Source of the DNA: Bondarzewia mesenterica
Lineage: Eukaryota > Basidiomycota > Agaricomycetes > Russulales > Bondarzewiaceae
Assembly: GCA_004802705.1 (NCBI GenBank)
Contig: SGPL01000062.1
Location: forward strand, 28,870 to 92,869
Reading direction: 5' to 3'
Length of the DNA stretch: 64,000 bases
A program made the position numbers and the translations under genes. Of the stretch, positions 22,592 through 35,251 are shown piece after piece. The notes under the pieces are model-generated. The model ran no database searches and was not told the DNA's origin. It saw only the letters and a list, made by a program, of their open reading frames with translations. How positions within the stretch are numbered: position 1 is the first letter of the stretch; the number at the start of each line of letters is the position of its first letter.

Positions 22592-24444
22592 ATGGCCAAT
22601 GCAACCACACCCGCTGATATTCCCGTAGCCGTCTTGAAAGAAATCATCGCAGAAGTTCGCAATACCCAGGCAAGCAGATACAACATGCGTGTGTACATTT
22701 TCTATCAGCATTAGACCGAAACGTTGATACTCACATATTATGGACGTGTTTAGTGGCTCTTTCCGTGCTCTATGTATATGATACTAGTAAGTTAGAATAC
22801 ACGGTCTTTATGGCACAATGCCTGACTGGATCTTTCTGGTGGATTTAGTCATCACACTGGGGCAGGAGGTGAGTGGCCCTTAATTTGGCAGCCTGCGATA
22901 AGTTATGAAAATAATCACACAGATTGAGCTCATATGGGTAGGTTGTTATCTCTCAAGTTTCTCGCTTAAGCAGTCTCATCGTTCGTGCGACTTAGATGAA
23001 ACCAATGTCCCTGCTTAAAGTCCTATATCTTCTGGTGAGCGTGACCTTGCAGCTCAGATTTCCAATGTACATGACACCTTTCATATAGAACCGCTATCTG
23101 AACCTATTTTCGAGCATGTGAGCGATCCCCAAATGGATTGCTTGGTTTTAGCAGCAATGACATCTTTGCTGCTTACAGCTTCAACTCAAGCGGTGAGTTT
23201 CAATTGTCCTCGTCAGCCACCAGTACATGAATTAATGCATTGAACAGTGTATCTGTATCGCGGAACTAATATGAAAAACTCGGTATGTTGCTGACTATGC
23301 ATCGTCGATACTTTCTGCTTACTTTATATCTTTGCATGTAGCTGTACGTCTGCCATGACTCTGCATTCTTGCTGTTACTGAACTCCTTTTTTTAGATGTC
23401 GGATCATGTTTCTCGTTTATTGGCCATTAAATCTGACATCTTCATCAGGTGCTGGTTGGATGAAGTATCAGAGTGGAATGGCATTGGTGATTTTGGCCAT
23501 TATTGAAGGCACGCGGACCACTATGATATCTCACACGATACCAATGACAGTTTCGTCCGCTAGTCATCCTTATTATCCGCGTCTGGGGTATATACGAGCG
23601 CAGCAGATGGATCCTCATTGTCTCAGCTGTGTTTGGGACGGCTGCACATGCGTCGAGCGCTGTGATCATGGGGATCAGCCTGAATTATTCACCAAGTAAG
23701 TGTTTCTCAAAGAGTCCCGGAATTGAGTATTGATCTCTTCGCCAGTCATCTCTCAACCTGCTCCTGGATTTGTTGTGTGTTCGATCACGACACCTTCGTA
23801 CGTGTCTTGATTTTCTTGTCCAATGAGGAACTCCGGTCTGAAAGCTATGAAGATACTTTGCTGCGTATTGGATACCCGTTCTTGCTTTTGACAGTACTCT
23901 GTTTGCCCTTATGCTTTGGAAGGGTTGGCAGAATCTGCGCAAAGACAAGATCACGATGGTATCTGGGACTAGTGGGCGGCAGCTAGCGAATCTGCTTGTG
24001 CGAGATTCCATTATGTATTATCTCTTGTAAGTCGCTCAATCGATGATCTTGGAATTTCTTAGAAGACCTCATGTTTCCAGCATCAACGCCGTTTACGCTA
24101 TGGATGCGGCCATGTGGTATTGGGCGGACGTGCGTTGCTCATTCCAATCTGACACTGAGTTGCTTATGAACGTCGATACACAGCCAACATTAATCGAGGC
24201 TGCTGCAGTCTACGGACTATACTTACCGTCCGTCATGGCCGGTAAGCTGCTTCTCAACATCAGGGATGAGCTACACAATGAGGATGCAGAGAGGACGGAC
24301 ATCATTGAGCTGTCGATGTTCGAAACTGCAGCCCCTCGATCCCACACGGGCATCTCTCACCAAAGTACCGCAAGCGTGCAAGCTGATCCTGGTCTGCAGG
24401 GCCAATGGGATGAATGGGGAAAGGGCACTACTATAGTCTGGTGA
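22592..24444 (+). CDS. DUF6533-type seven-helix membrane protein
   Basis: Highly interrupted gene with about a dozen introns in 1.85 kb, including a 15-nt exon at 22923-22937. Assembled pieces match the basidiomycete DUF6533 plan: ATTPADIPVAVLKEIIAEV, then LWTCLVALSVLYVYDTIITL, GQEIELIWMKPMSLLKVLYL and LNRYLNLFSS. Further on are VILIIRVWGIYERSRWILIV, AFGT-like helix residues, WIPVLAFDSTLFALMLWKGW and GRQLANLLVRDSIMYYL. The last exon ends VMAGKLLLNIRDELHNED plus a polar tail, stop at 24442-24444. The family is expanded in Agaricomycetes and predicted to be integral membrane proteins with a GPCR-like topology. No ligand or activity is known. Exact splice sites between 23100 and 23460 are uncertain. 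Its place between the dehydrogenase and the polyketide synthase may be incidental. Confidence 0.8.
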
Positions 24445-24602
24445 ACGCCTGAGGCGTTTGATTACTGCTTTAAAGCACAAGAAACTGAATTTCCCGTCTT
24501 GTACATCACGTATTTTTCTTGATTGAAATTCGACGCTCGGTTAGGCAGAAAGTTGCTGACAACTGTGCAGCAGATTTAGCATAAGCACCTATCATCGAGA
24601 CG

Positions 24603-24670
24603 GGACGTTCAACCGTGTTCAATGCTGAGCGCTGAACGTTGACCGTTGAACGTTGAGCGCCGAATGTTCG
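24603..24670. repeat. TTGAACGTT motif cluster
   Basis: Runs of GACGTTC, GAACGTTGACCGTTGAACGTT and related words flanked by GCGC. It is the densest of four such clusters in the window. Confidence 0.7.
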
Positions 24671-25543
24671 AGCTCAGCAAAATGATGAACATGCTCTGAT
24701 GTATCTACTGATCATCACCCCAAGTTATATGTTCCGTTCTAACTTTTGACCGACTTTCTGATTGATCATGCGAGTAAACTCAGATGAATGGTCCATATCT
24801 AGCACGTCGTATGGCTGTTCACCGCAGATAGAGTCATCATGGCCTCCTGGCGACTCGGGCGCATGATCAAATGCTCACATTCTGGCAGTTGCATCCTAGT
24901 GCTATATTGGGGACCCGATCGCGACCTGCTTTAGATCGAGATCGCGCCGTCTGCACTGCGAATTTGGAAGGTTCTTTCCCAGGAAATATTGCGAACGAAA
25001 CCTGTTTTAGGAGATAAATTCTTCTATAGACGTCGTATACTGTCCACCAAACACCAGCTTATCCCCATGGCGTCCAAAAGATCACAAGTCTAGTACACGA
25101 TACAACTGAGCGCTGCGCAGTCGTCCTTGCATTTTTACTGTCATGAGACGATCATCCTTCCTTCCACTGTTTATCGGACCAGTAGCGCCTCCTCATGGTG
25201 GATATCCCAGTCACCCGTAGAGTCGCTCTATCCACCTAGGGTGGGAGTGGACTTGGCCCAGCCTGTTCGTTAATGGTAAGCCATGATTTTCCTTCTGTAT
25301 CACCAACAGTACAAGGGAGAATCTTCGTCATTACGTGCATGGCGTGGAAAAATATCGATTTAACCGTTATCGTGTAATCGGTCTTTGCGGCCACCTAATG
25401 GTGGACTGACCGTGACCATCAGCTGCGGCGTCAACTACTACAGGAATGTCTTGTTCTAACCATCAGGCCTCACGCCTCAGGGTACATGCATCTTTCATCT
25501 TTTGGGGTCTTGATGCCCTCCAGCACACTGGCTGTTTCTCAAT

Positions 25544-25550
25544 ATAAGGA
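25544..25550 (+). promoter_or_regulatory. TATA-like element of the polyketide synthase gene
   Basis: TATAAGG, 58 bp upstream of the ATG at 25608. Confidence 0.4.
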
Positions 25551-25607
25551 TACGGTCTTCAAGCCAAGCTTGCGAGGTCGTCACTTTCCACAGGACTTGT
25601 ATACATC

Positions 25608-28600
25608 ATGACCAACTCTTGCGAAATTGAGTTCCATGGCCTTAAACCGGTCGCAATTGTGAGTTATCCCTTTGACGATATCCTATCATGTTTGAAGACT
25701 CCTCGAATTTCTTTAGGTAGGAATTGCCGCAGACTTTCCAAGCGGTCGTCACTCGGACACAAACCTCAATCACGAAGATTTTTTTCAGTTTCTTCTCCAG
25801 CGGCTTGATGCCTATGAAAAGATACCCTCGGACAGATTTAACGTCGACTCGTCAGTTCATCTTGTGTCTCCTTGTCAAGTAAGCTAGACTGACTGCGATC
25901 ACAGCTGGAAAGGTCAAGGTCCTGGTCGAGTCATCACGACCGGCGGCGCTTTTCTCAAGAATATTTCTCTCTTCGACCACTTGGAGTTCGGTATCACCGC
26001 GAAGGATGCAAAGAGTATGGCCGTCAGCACACGCAAGCTCATCGAGCTCTCATTTCTGGCTCTGCTGGACTCTGGCATGGATTATAGGGGGCGAAACGTA
26101 GGGTGTTTTATGTCTGGCGTTCCTTTTGATCTGTTGACCATTGCTGATGCTGTGCGTATTCCAAATGTTTCATTTTTACGTGTGCTAACGTATAGTTGTA
26201 GGATGAATTTGATGCAAGAGGATCTTTTGCCGGTGGATCTTTTACGATTGCAAACAGAGTCTCATATCACCTCGACTTACTGGGTTAGTTTCTCGCATTG
26301 TTCAGCCCTCTCACCTTAAACAATGAAATTGTCTTCAGGCCCGTCCGTACCCACGGATACAGCCTGCAGCTCGAGTATGACTGCTCTGCACTTGGCAGTC
26401 CAGGCACTTCGCGCTGGGGATTGCGAGTCGGCAGTTGTTGGAGGATGCCAACTCAATCATCGGTACGATATGAAGCTCATCTTTGTACGCAGTCACATAC
26501 TGAACCTGTCTCAAGCTTTATAGATTGGATACAGTACAGCCAGGGCTCAATTCTTGCACCGGATGGGAAGTGCAAGCCTTTTGATTCTTCCGCTGATGGG
26601 TCCGTATTAATTACACGTCCGATTTTCTCACATAAACTAATCATATGAGGTGTAATACAGGTTTCCACGGGGGGAAGGAGCTGCGGTGATAGTCGTCAAG
26701 CTACTGGAGGACGCCCTTCGAGACGAAGACTATATCTATGCATCAGTAAGCCCTTCAAAATGTGCTTGAGCTTTCGACTCTTATGTGGACTCTCAATCCG
26801 TGCAGATACTTGGTACCGCGATCAATTCTAACGGCTCCGCTGCCCCTGTCAATGCTCCCGTTGCTGAAGGTCAAGCCGATGCTATGCGTCGCGCTTACAA
26901 GGGAATCAAGCGGAAACCTGCGGAAGTTGATTTCATAGAGCTTCATGCTACTGGTACCGCTTATTTTCTGAGAAATCCTTGTGGCTATTGATCGAGGTAA
27001 TATCTAGGAACTGCCGCCGGCGACCCGATCGAGGCCAATTGGGTGGGCGAGAAGTTCAAAAGGAGCGGAGAGCTGCTTGTCGGTAGTGTCAAAGGCAACA
27101 TTGGGTAGGTACTCTTTGATCAAGGTATGACTCTGCTAAATGCAATACATAAAAACTAGGCACCTCGAAATCGCGGCCTTCCTGGCGTCCTTATCGAAAG
27201 TCTGCTCAATCTTCAAATACGGCGTAATTCCTCCAAATGCGAATCTGACTACCCTCAACCCTTCCATCAAATGGGATGAGTATCGGCTTCGCGTTCCGAC
27301 CGAGACCACTCGTTTACAGCTACACTGCCTTGACAGACCACCGTTGGTCTCGATGTGCAGTTCAGGTATCGGAGGTTCTAATGGACACGCCGTTGTTGAA
27401 GGTCCACCTCTCATTCCCCCCTATCAAACGAGAGAACCCAACGCTCCCGTTTTAATCCTTGCGGGAGGCCTTACACCCCGTTCGGCAACCCTTGTTACTG
27501 ACGACCTGGACAAACTTGTGTCTGAGTCGGCTGATATCCTCGCCATCGCAACGATATGCGGACGGCGCTTTCGCCAAATGACTTGGCGCTCATTCTCCAT
27601 CAGATTGCCAAATCGTTGTGCCGACGTCAAATTCATGCAACCGGTCTTGGTGCCACGGGTTAAATCTCCTATAGTCTTTGTAATTGCTGGACAAGGACCA
27701 CAGCACATCCACAGTGCGCACCATCTACTAGTTGATATGTCCTTGTGAGCTGATGACTGGAAGCAGTGGGCCGTCAGCTATTTCAAACGTATCCCGTTTT
27801 CCGTGAGAGTATCTTGTCAATGGACCAGATTTTTGAGAATGTCACCGGTTATTCCCTCATTGGACGTACCGGGATTTTTACAGATGGCAGCACCTCTACT
27901 TCCTTATCCGACGTTTGGCCTATTACAACAATTCTACCTGCCCTTGCAATGCTGCAAATGGCCCTCATCGACCTTTTACGCAGCGTCGGCGTCATACCGG
28001 ACGTAGTCATCGGTCATTCTGCCGGTGAAACTGTGACTCTATACGCTTCTGGCTCAAGCTCAAAGGCCATGGCCTTGGAACTCGCTATTGCACGAGGCAT
28101 AGCCATGTCTGTGGCTGCTGAATGCGGTGGTACCATGGCCGCAGTGTCTTGTACTCCGGCCGAGGCTGAAGATATGATCAACATGGTTGTGGGGCCAGAT
28201 TCTGAAGGCAAGGTCGAGATCGCCTGCCTTAACGCACCGGACGCCGTCGCGCTAGCGGGATTGGAAACTTACATTGATCTGGTGCTCGACGTCGCCCAAC
28301 AAAGAGGCTTCTTTGCTCGCAAAATCCGGACTCGTGTACCTGTTCATTCATCGCTCATGGACAGGTGTCGCTCCACATACGTCGAGTCGGTCGAGGCAGT
28401 ATTCGCTCGCTATCCTGAACGGCATATCCCCCAGATTCCGACATTTTCCACGTTGACCGGGACTCGATGGGAGGAGCCGTTCTCCGCCGATTACTTTTGG
28501 CAGAACACCCGCAGGCCTGTACTCTTTGATCATGCTATTTCATCCATTCTGAAGCAATTTCCGACCGCAAACTTCGTCGAAATCGGCCCTCACCCAGCTT

Positions 28601-31600
28601 TATCGTTGTACATCGCCAACATTGGTGCAGCGCCTGGCTCTGTTCTTTGTCCCATGCGCCGTTCAAAAATTGCCGGACCATACGAAGAGGCATGCACTTT
28701 TCTGAAGACCCTTGGTCGTTTGGCTGTTCTGGGTTACAACTCTCTGAATATTGCCTCTTTGACTGGATGTTCGTTTTCTAGTGTTGACATTCGCCTGCCA
28801 GCTTATCCGTTTGCTCCAAAACATGTTCCATATTACCCCGAATCGTCCCGTATTGTCGCTCGACAAATGGCTGGTTGCAATGGACCCCTCAATCGGAAGG
28901 ATTTGAGAATTAGTGCCCAGATTCACACTGATCTTGCTCAACATGTGATTCGAGGTGAGCCGATAATGCCAGCAGCTGGGTATTTGGAAATGGTGCGCTC
29001 TTTTCGATACTCAACGTCGACATAATCACTTGACAAAGCTTGAAAGGTATTCGAATTTGGTGCTCGAGTCCTCCGAGACGTCAACTTTCGAGCCATGATG
29101 GCTCTGCCAACCGACAATGCACTACATGTTGACATCGAAGTTGATGAATTCCGTTGGAAAGTAAGCTCTCGACTTCCGGGTCGTCATGAAACTGGCCACG
29201 CAGCGGTAAGAATTCGCTAAATTTTACCTTCCTTGAAATAGGGGACTGACCAGTTTTCCCGATATGAAGGGCACCCGACTCCATGCAGATGGCTATATGT
29301 CGCTTAGTCCATCTCAGGACTATTATGATAATCTGGATATTAAAGCTATTCAAAGACGATGCACTCCTCTTAACGCTGCTAGTAGGTCTTCGTGATTTCC
29401 CAATTCTGTATGCCGTTTGCGATGAGGATTAATTTCATGTCGCAGGATTCTATGAAACCCTCGCGTATTTCGCGCAGTATGGTCCTATATTTCGCCGAGT
29501 TATAGCCTGTTTCACGGGCGAAGACGAGGCACTTGTCCAAGTCCGTGGCACAGATGTAGACCTCCTGAAGTGAGCATAAATCTGTATTATGCAACGTGCA
29601 CCGGGACATCTGATCAATTTCGTCCTCCAGTCTACGAGCATACGTGATCCACCCTGCTGTCCTCGATGCTTGTCTGCACGTAATGGTTCACCCCGCCTTT
29701 TCCGGCAATGCAGATCGAAACATCTACTATTTGCCGTCTCGTATTGAATCTGTCGTGCTGCATACACCGCGTGATGTAGTCGCCTTCCCAGAAACCGTTT
29801 ACACACATGCAGTTTTTCGAGAGTGGAACCCAGGTGAGTCTCAGTTTGGCATTCTATTGGGCGATCTGTAGGTGAATGACCCATTCTTTACGCATAGATA
29901 GTCTCTTGTTTGACCTCACTATCACAGATGACGCTGGTTATCGTCTCTGTACACTAACTGGATTCCAGGTCGCGAGGCATGAAATCACCATGGCTCCTGC
30001 CGTTCTCTCTACACGATACGACATTGTCCTCGAGCCTACCGGTATAAATGTAGGTGCATCTGAGGTGCATCGAGATCATCTAAAGTTACTAAGTTCCCAA
30101 CTGACTAACTCCATGCAGCTGTCGGATACATATTCAAGAGATCTGCCGGAGGCTGACTCCTTAAACCCTCTAGTGCTCGTTTTCACATTGGGCGAAGAAA
30201 TGGAATTGCAGAAGCTTCTCCGTCAAGTTGACTTCGTTCGGTACCCGACAATATGGCTCGAAGCCACCTACGGCATGGATATTGCCGCTGCTCGCGGATT
30301 CTCTAGGTCCCTGAGAAAAGAGTTGTTCCATGTGCGGATACAATTGGTCACTTTCGACACGGTTTGGCCGGCGGAGAAACGCAGAACTATCATCTTTCGG
30401 CTCTCAGAGATGGATGCCCTGGAGGAGGAAGTCCACGTCGACTGTATCGGGAACATCTTTGTCCCGAGGCTTGTGCCTTTGCCTTCACCTATCGCACAGT
30501 CCTTCGACCCCAGAGTGTGTTGGGTTTACGATGAGGGGTGCCTCATGCACCTATGTATGCCTTCCATCTCAGACCAGCAAGTCCTCATACAGATCTCATC
30601 CTGCTCTCCTGCTGAGGCTGGAATGTGGGGTTTCGTTGGCCGCATTGTTGGTACCGGAACAACATCTTGGTCACTAGGAACTACTGTAGCAGGAGTTACA
30701 GACGCCCCCATATCAAACTTTGCGCGTTCACGAGGGCCGCATCTGCTATGTCGAAAATGCGATGGATGCAGACAAGATTGCGAGCACCATTCTCGCCGCC
30801 ATTGTCGCGATTCTCGCCATAGGCGGAGGTGCTATTGATGAACCGATGCGCTTGCGAGGCAAACCCATCCTCGTTACGAACGGTGACTCAGTTATTGGCC
30901 AAGCTTTACTCTGGATATTGTCTTGTCTTGGACTTCAGTCAAAGTCGATCCCCAGCGTAATTCAGCTCAGCGATTTATCTCTTGTTCTTGCTAGCGATAT
31001 CATCATTTCCGGATTTATGGGAGCCGACAGCCAATTCCTTCGTAGTGCCGCCTCGCCTTCCACTCGTCTCTTTCTCTGGAACGATCCGTTGGTTGGAGTA
31101 CGCCGGACAATATCAGGAGACCCATGGGCGGCCGGCGATGCTTTACGAAAGATACTGCCGAAGCTCCCGCACGTTCCGCCAGAGGTCGCACATCAGTCGG
31201 TCGAGCCAAGTCGACGGATCCCAGACGGGATCCAAGTGACGTCGTCGTCTTTGTTCCATCCTCAGAAAGCGTACGTTCTTGTTGGCGGAATCGGCTCCCT
31301 CGGTATTCACTGCGCTTTATGGATGTACGAGGTCAGCAATTCGTCTTGGTGCATTCACGTTCGCTATTCTAATCTAAATGCCTATTGCCTATCCGAAGAA
31401 CGGAGCGCGCAATCTCGTCTTGACTTCTCGGTCTGGCAAGAAATCCCTTTTGCGAACCAAGAATGTCATTGCGACTCGCATGTTGAGCTATTTGGAACGC
31501 CTTCCTGACATTCAGATCCGCATGGAAATTTGTGATTCCACATCGTCAACAGCGATGACTGAACTGTTCACATCCATAAGTGATCGGATAGGGGGCGTCA

Positions 31601-32472
31601 TTCTCATGTCGGTCGTTTTGGCAGATCGACTATTTGTCGACGCTCAAACCAAGGAATCGTATGAGATGGCCTTTCACCCAAAACGAGACACCATCCAAGC
31701 TTTGGAGGTTGCCTACAATATCAACCAGCTGGATTTCTTGATCGCGATATCTTCAGCGTCGATCTTTGGAAACGCGGGGCAGACTAATTATGCGAGGTGC
31801 GCGGCACAGGCTCCACGAGTCCAGACTGACGTGATTCACGTAGCTAATCCCCCAGTGCAAACTCACTTGTCGACGAGATGTTACGCCCGTACAGGAACGC
31901 ATTTTCGCTGGTGGCTCCTGCTATCGTTGATAGCTCGACTGTGGCACAGACGGAAGACTTATGGCATGATACTCGACTAGCTCATTGGGTATCCTGGGCG
32001 ATGTCCAGTCGACGTGAGTCCATATCTTCGCTGTGCCCGGTGTGTCTTTTCTCATTTTTTGTTTCATTTTATTCCAGAGGTATGCGATTGCATTGGGGAT
32101 GGCATTCGCATGCTGGAAAATCAAGAATTCTGGCTTTATATTCCGGAGTTTAATTGGTTTTGCATGCAGCGAGACTTCGGAAGTTCGCCACTGTACAATC
32201 ATTTAGTCAAGACTCCAGAGGCGGTCTCGACCATATACGAAGAAGATTCCATTATGTCCCTTCAGGACCTCGTCTTGCAGTTCTTGGACGTCGACCCCGT
32301 TGACTTTTCTCCGGAGATGCCTCTCACAGCTTACGGTCTCGACTCCCTGTCCGCAGGACGACTCTCATACGCGTTGAAACGCTACATTTCGATCACACAA
32401 GTTCAGCTCCTGGCTGATATCAGCTTCGATAATTTGATGGAGCGTATGGAGAAGTGTCAACCACAGGACTAA
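25608..32472 (+). CDS. Type I reducing polyketide synthase, KS-AT-DH-(degenerate ER)-KR-ACP
   Basis: About 20 introns; roughly 1,900 residues. The KS begins [15 protein letters not shown] and has all three catalytic residues: Cys in DTACSSS (near 26360), His in ELHATGT (near 26945) and His in KGNIGH (spliced near 27110-27160). The AT has GQGPQH and the GHSAGE active Ser (near 28015). The DH has [10 protein letters not shown] (near 28943) and LDACLH (near 29665). A non-catalytic region follows, then an enoylreductase-like remnant ([11 protein letters not shown]) whose nucleotide site reads NGDSVIGQ rather than GGVG. The KR has [15 protein letters not shown] and QTNYA. The ACP has [12 protein letters not shown] (near 32335), the phosphopantetheine Ser. 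No methyltransferase or thioesterase is seen. At about 30718-30726 (GCGCG) the frame changes between ...APISNFA and [10 protein letters not shown]; if real, this removes KR and ACP. Flanking flavin monooxygenases and a dehydrogenase suggest a secondary-metabolite cluster. Product unknown. Confidence 0.93.
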
Positions 32473-33360
32473 GGAAGTCAGTATATGCTGAGTTTTGTAT
32501 CCATTGCCGTTGATTACATTTGTTCGAATGTGCATCTGTAGATACCATCAAGAGTTTGACAGTCTTCAGTGCACCATGTATCGTAATTACTACGTGCATG
32601 ATTATCTTGGTCTTTCCATCCTACTACCATGTTGTGTGACAGATATGCAGGCAAGCCCACCGCATGAGGAAAACTACACTTGCTTTTCCCTGACTTCCAG
32701 AGGTACCTATGGTCGTTCTACCTGTGGAGGTCTTACTGAACGGTTTACGAGGATGCTTTTATGCTTACGACTTGTCCCGGTATTCTGCATTAGATTATTT
32801 TCTTACTTTGAGTCCTCGGTTCTTACTTTCACCTGCTACTCAGATTGATTAGTGTTGGGCGCAGTGTGATCCAGAAGACACAGAGCGTAGGAAAAACTCA
32901 GTTGTCCCAACAATAGAGGACAACGACTACTGTATTGTGCATTGCAAATTGTGCAGTACCTATAAGAAGACACGGAGCGTAAGAGAAACTAGGCGAAAAT
33001 ATGGGCCTCCGGATCTTCCTTGGCTTGAGGTCAGCCACAGGCTCAGCCTGCAATTCAGTCAATTGCACGCACCTCGTAAACCCCTTCACATACGCAAGCA
33101 TTCAAATTTCAAATATTTCACCGCGACGACTTTGAGTCTTGTCATTGATGGTGATGAGACGGAGTGAGACGGTCGGCCCGGGCGCCTGCGCGTGAGGTCA
33201 CGATCACATGATTCTCGCTTTCGCGTCGCGTATCTGTAGCACGTGTTCTTACGGCACGTTGAACGTTTACTGGAGTTGCTCATACCGTCATACGGTTCTC
33301 CCTCTTCACAGTCAATTCACAGTCCATACAAACTCATCACCCCGCCGAACAACTTCAGTA
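32473..33360. other. Intergenic with imperfect direct repeat
   Basis: 3' flank of the polyketide synthase and promoter of the next gene. It contains an imperfect 29-bp direct repeat (32874-32902 and 32966-32994) and a TTGAACGTT copy at 33257-33267. No gene called. Confidence 0.55.
32874..32994. repeat. Imperfect 29-bp direct repeat, 92-bp spacing
   Basis: AGAAGACACAGAGCGTAG-type sequence at 32874-32902 recurs at 32966-32994 with about four differences. Confidence 0.6.
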
Positions 33361-34952
33361 ATGCCAAAACGTGCAGAAAATCCTTTTCTTGATTCTTCTT
33401 CTCCCCCTACTCCTGCCAAGCGACCGTACCTAGTTACACCTTTGAAGCCAAAATCTACCCCAAGAGCCTCTAGTTCTGTCCTCTCTACCCCATACACTCC
33501 TTACACCCCATACTCTGTATCTATCCCTTCCGACTCGCCCACGAACCCATTTGGATTCAAACATCGATCACAGAAGCTCACCTTGCCAAAATCGACGTCT
33601 TTCTCCAAGCATCTTGCTCTCCGTTTTCAGATTGTCAAGAGTCCCGAGCTGCCCGTCTTTCGACAACCACCGCCCCGCCCAAAATTTGGTCCTCAGCGAA
33701 TTCGTAGAAATTTTGATGGGCCACCGCGAGGGGCACATTGATCGACAAGGGAAAGGCCGTTGGGAAACCAGAGGATGATCAGGTTCTGCCTTACGACGAA
33801 CAGGGTATCTATCGCATCGTTCAAGTCCCACTTTCCTACAACTTCCGGCACCTTCATAAACTCATCCTCTTCATGTTCAACGGCGATCCAAATCCAAAAT
33901 CAGCCTCTCGCTCACCTACCAAGCCAGGATACCTCTTCGAGGCGCAGGACAAGGTGATTATGTGTGATCAACTGGAGAAACCAGGTCAGATCGAGAAGTC
34001 GAGGACATGGGCCAAACTCTCGCGCGCCCAAGATCCATATTACTCCGCCCAATCCATAATGGACTTGGTGGAGACCGCAGAGCAGGCCGATGCGTTGAAA
34101 GACGCGTTTGATGTAGAAGGGGACGACTGGAGATGGGAAGGCGAGGAGGATTTCACAATTGGCCATGTATGGACCACAAGAGGTGGCGATCTCGACCACG
34201 CTATCATCTATGTGAGTCTTGCCGCACTCTTCCTCTACTCGTCCCTCATCTCGTCACAGCATCACGATGCGAAAACCACGATCCATATTACTACGAATAC
34301 GCAGCCCATCACAACACGCAAAGGCGTAGGCAACAAGCCGTTCGTCTTTCGCGCCTTTGGAGAGATCCATCTCGATCCTTCCTACGTCCCGCCTAAACCC
34401 AAACTCATATTTCCCTCTGTGGCAAAGTCCAAACCGGCCGCATCGTTACTGGGTAAGTCCACCTCACCGAACAAGGCGGGTGACACAGGTGCGTCGGAAG
34501 AGGAAGAGGACCAGGACCAGGAAGAGGACTTTGACGGGGGGCTCGACACGCGCTGTTGGAATCGACCAGACAGCTTTGAACGTTTCATCGCGCTCGCTGC
34601 CGAAGCACCCGCACGACAGGACTCGCCGCCGTCGTCAACACCCGGGTTAGACGAGACAGACCCAGATTCGTCGTTCTCCTCTACCTATTCGTCGTCTCCC
34701 CTGCGTCTACCAGTCATCACGCCCGCGCCCGCGCTCGCCTTGACGCGATTCAGGGTAGACAGGGTGCAGCGGAGAATGAAGAAGTTGGTGGAAAAAGGTA
34801 TCAAGGATGCTGAGGAAGAGGAAGCGAAGGAGCGCGCCGAGGAGGTTGACGAGTTGGATGAGGATGGGGAGGGGGAGGAGGTGACGGAGGTGAAGAAAAC
34901 AAATTATAAAGGGAAGGATTGGGATCCGTTTGGGGACGAGGCAGAGATTTGA
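33361..34952 (+). CDS. Conserved-looking protein with acidic coiled tail, apparent frame break
   Basis: Starts MPKRAENPFLDSSSPPTPAK, a Ser/Pro-rich leader with TPYTPYTPYS repeats. The frame runs to about 33738, then coding continues one frame over as LIDKGKAVGKPEDDQVLPYD. A G4 run at 33730-33733 is the likely break; G5 would make one frame. No acceptable intron spans it. The middle domain (YRIVQVPLSYNFRHLHKLIL, then DFTIGHVWTTRGGDLDHAII) faintly recalls pRiA4b ORF-3-like domains, but this is a weak impression. One intron of about 53 nt follows HAIIY near 34210. The C-terminus is strongly acidic and helical (EEEEAKERAEEVDELDEDGE) and ends KGKDWDPFGDEAEI. Function is unknown; the acidic tail and basic leader could suit a nuclear protein. 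Confidence 0.7.
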
Positions 34953-34996
34953 TTGCGGGTTTTCGTGCCGCTGAGTGTGCGTTTTTTTCTTTTCTG

Positions 34997-35023
34997 TTTT
35001 TTTTTTTTTTTTTTTTTTTTTTT
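34997..35023. repeat. Poly-T tract (T27)
   Basis: Uninterrupted run of 27 T between the convergent 3' ends of two genes. Confidence 0.9.
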
Positions 35024-35251
35024 GGAGACCCTTGTTTGGTCTGGTATTACGAGAGCTTGTGAGTACACCGACGACGACACATCTGTATATTTTTCGATCA
35101 TACGCATTGAACACGTCCACCTAGTTGATCGATGTATTGATATCGCACAAGATCCTGGGCTCGCAACAGTTGGTGCACAATCACACTTCAACCTGGAAAG
35201 AATTCCTCAAACCAGATGGAGACACGTGTGGATCCGCCACGCTCACATTCT

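Larger units (their letters stand above)
24445..25607. other. Intergenic upstream of the polyketide synthase
   Basis: Holds the TTGAACGTT cluster at 24603-24670 and a TATAAGG element at 25544-25550, 58 bp before the polyketide synthase ATG. No open reading frame of note. Confidence 0.6.
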
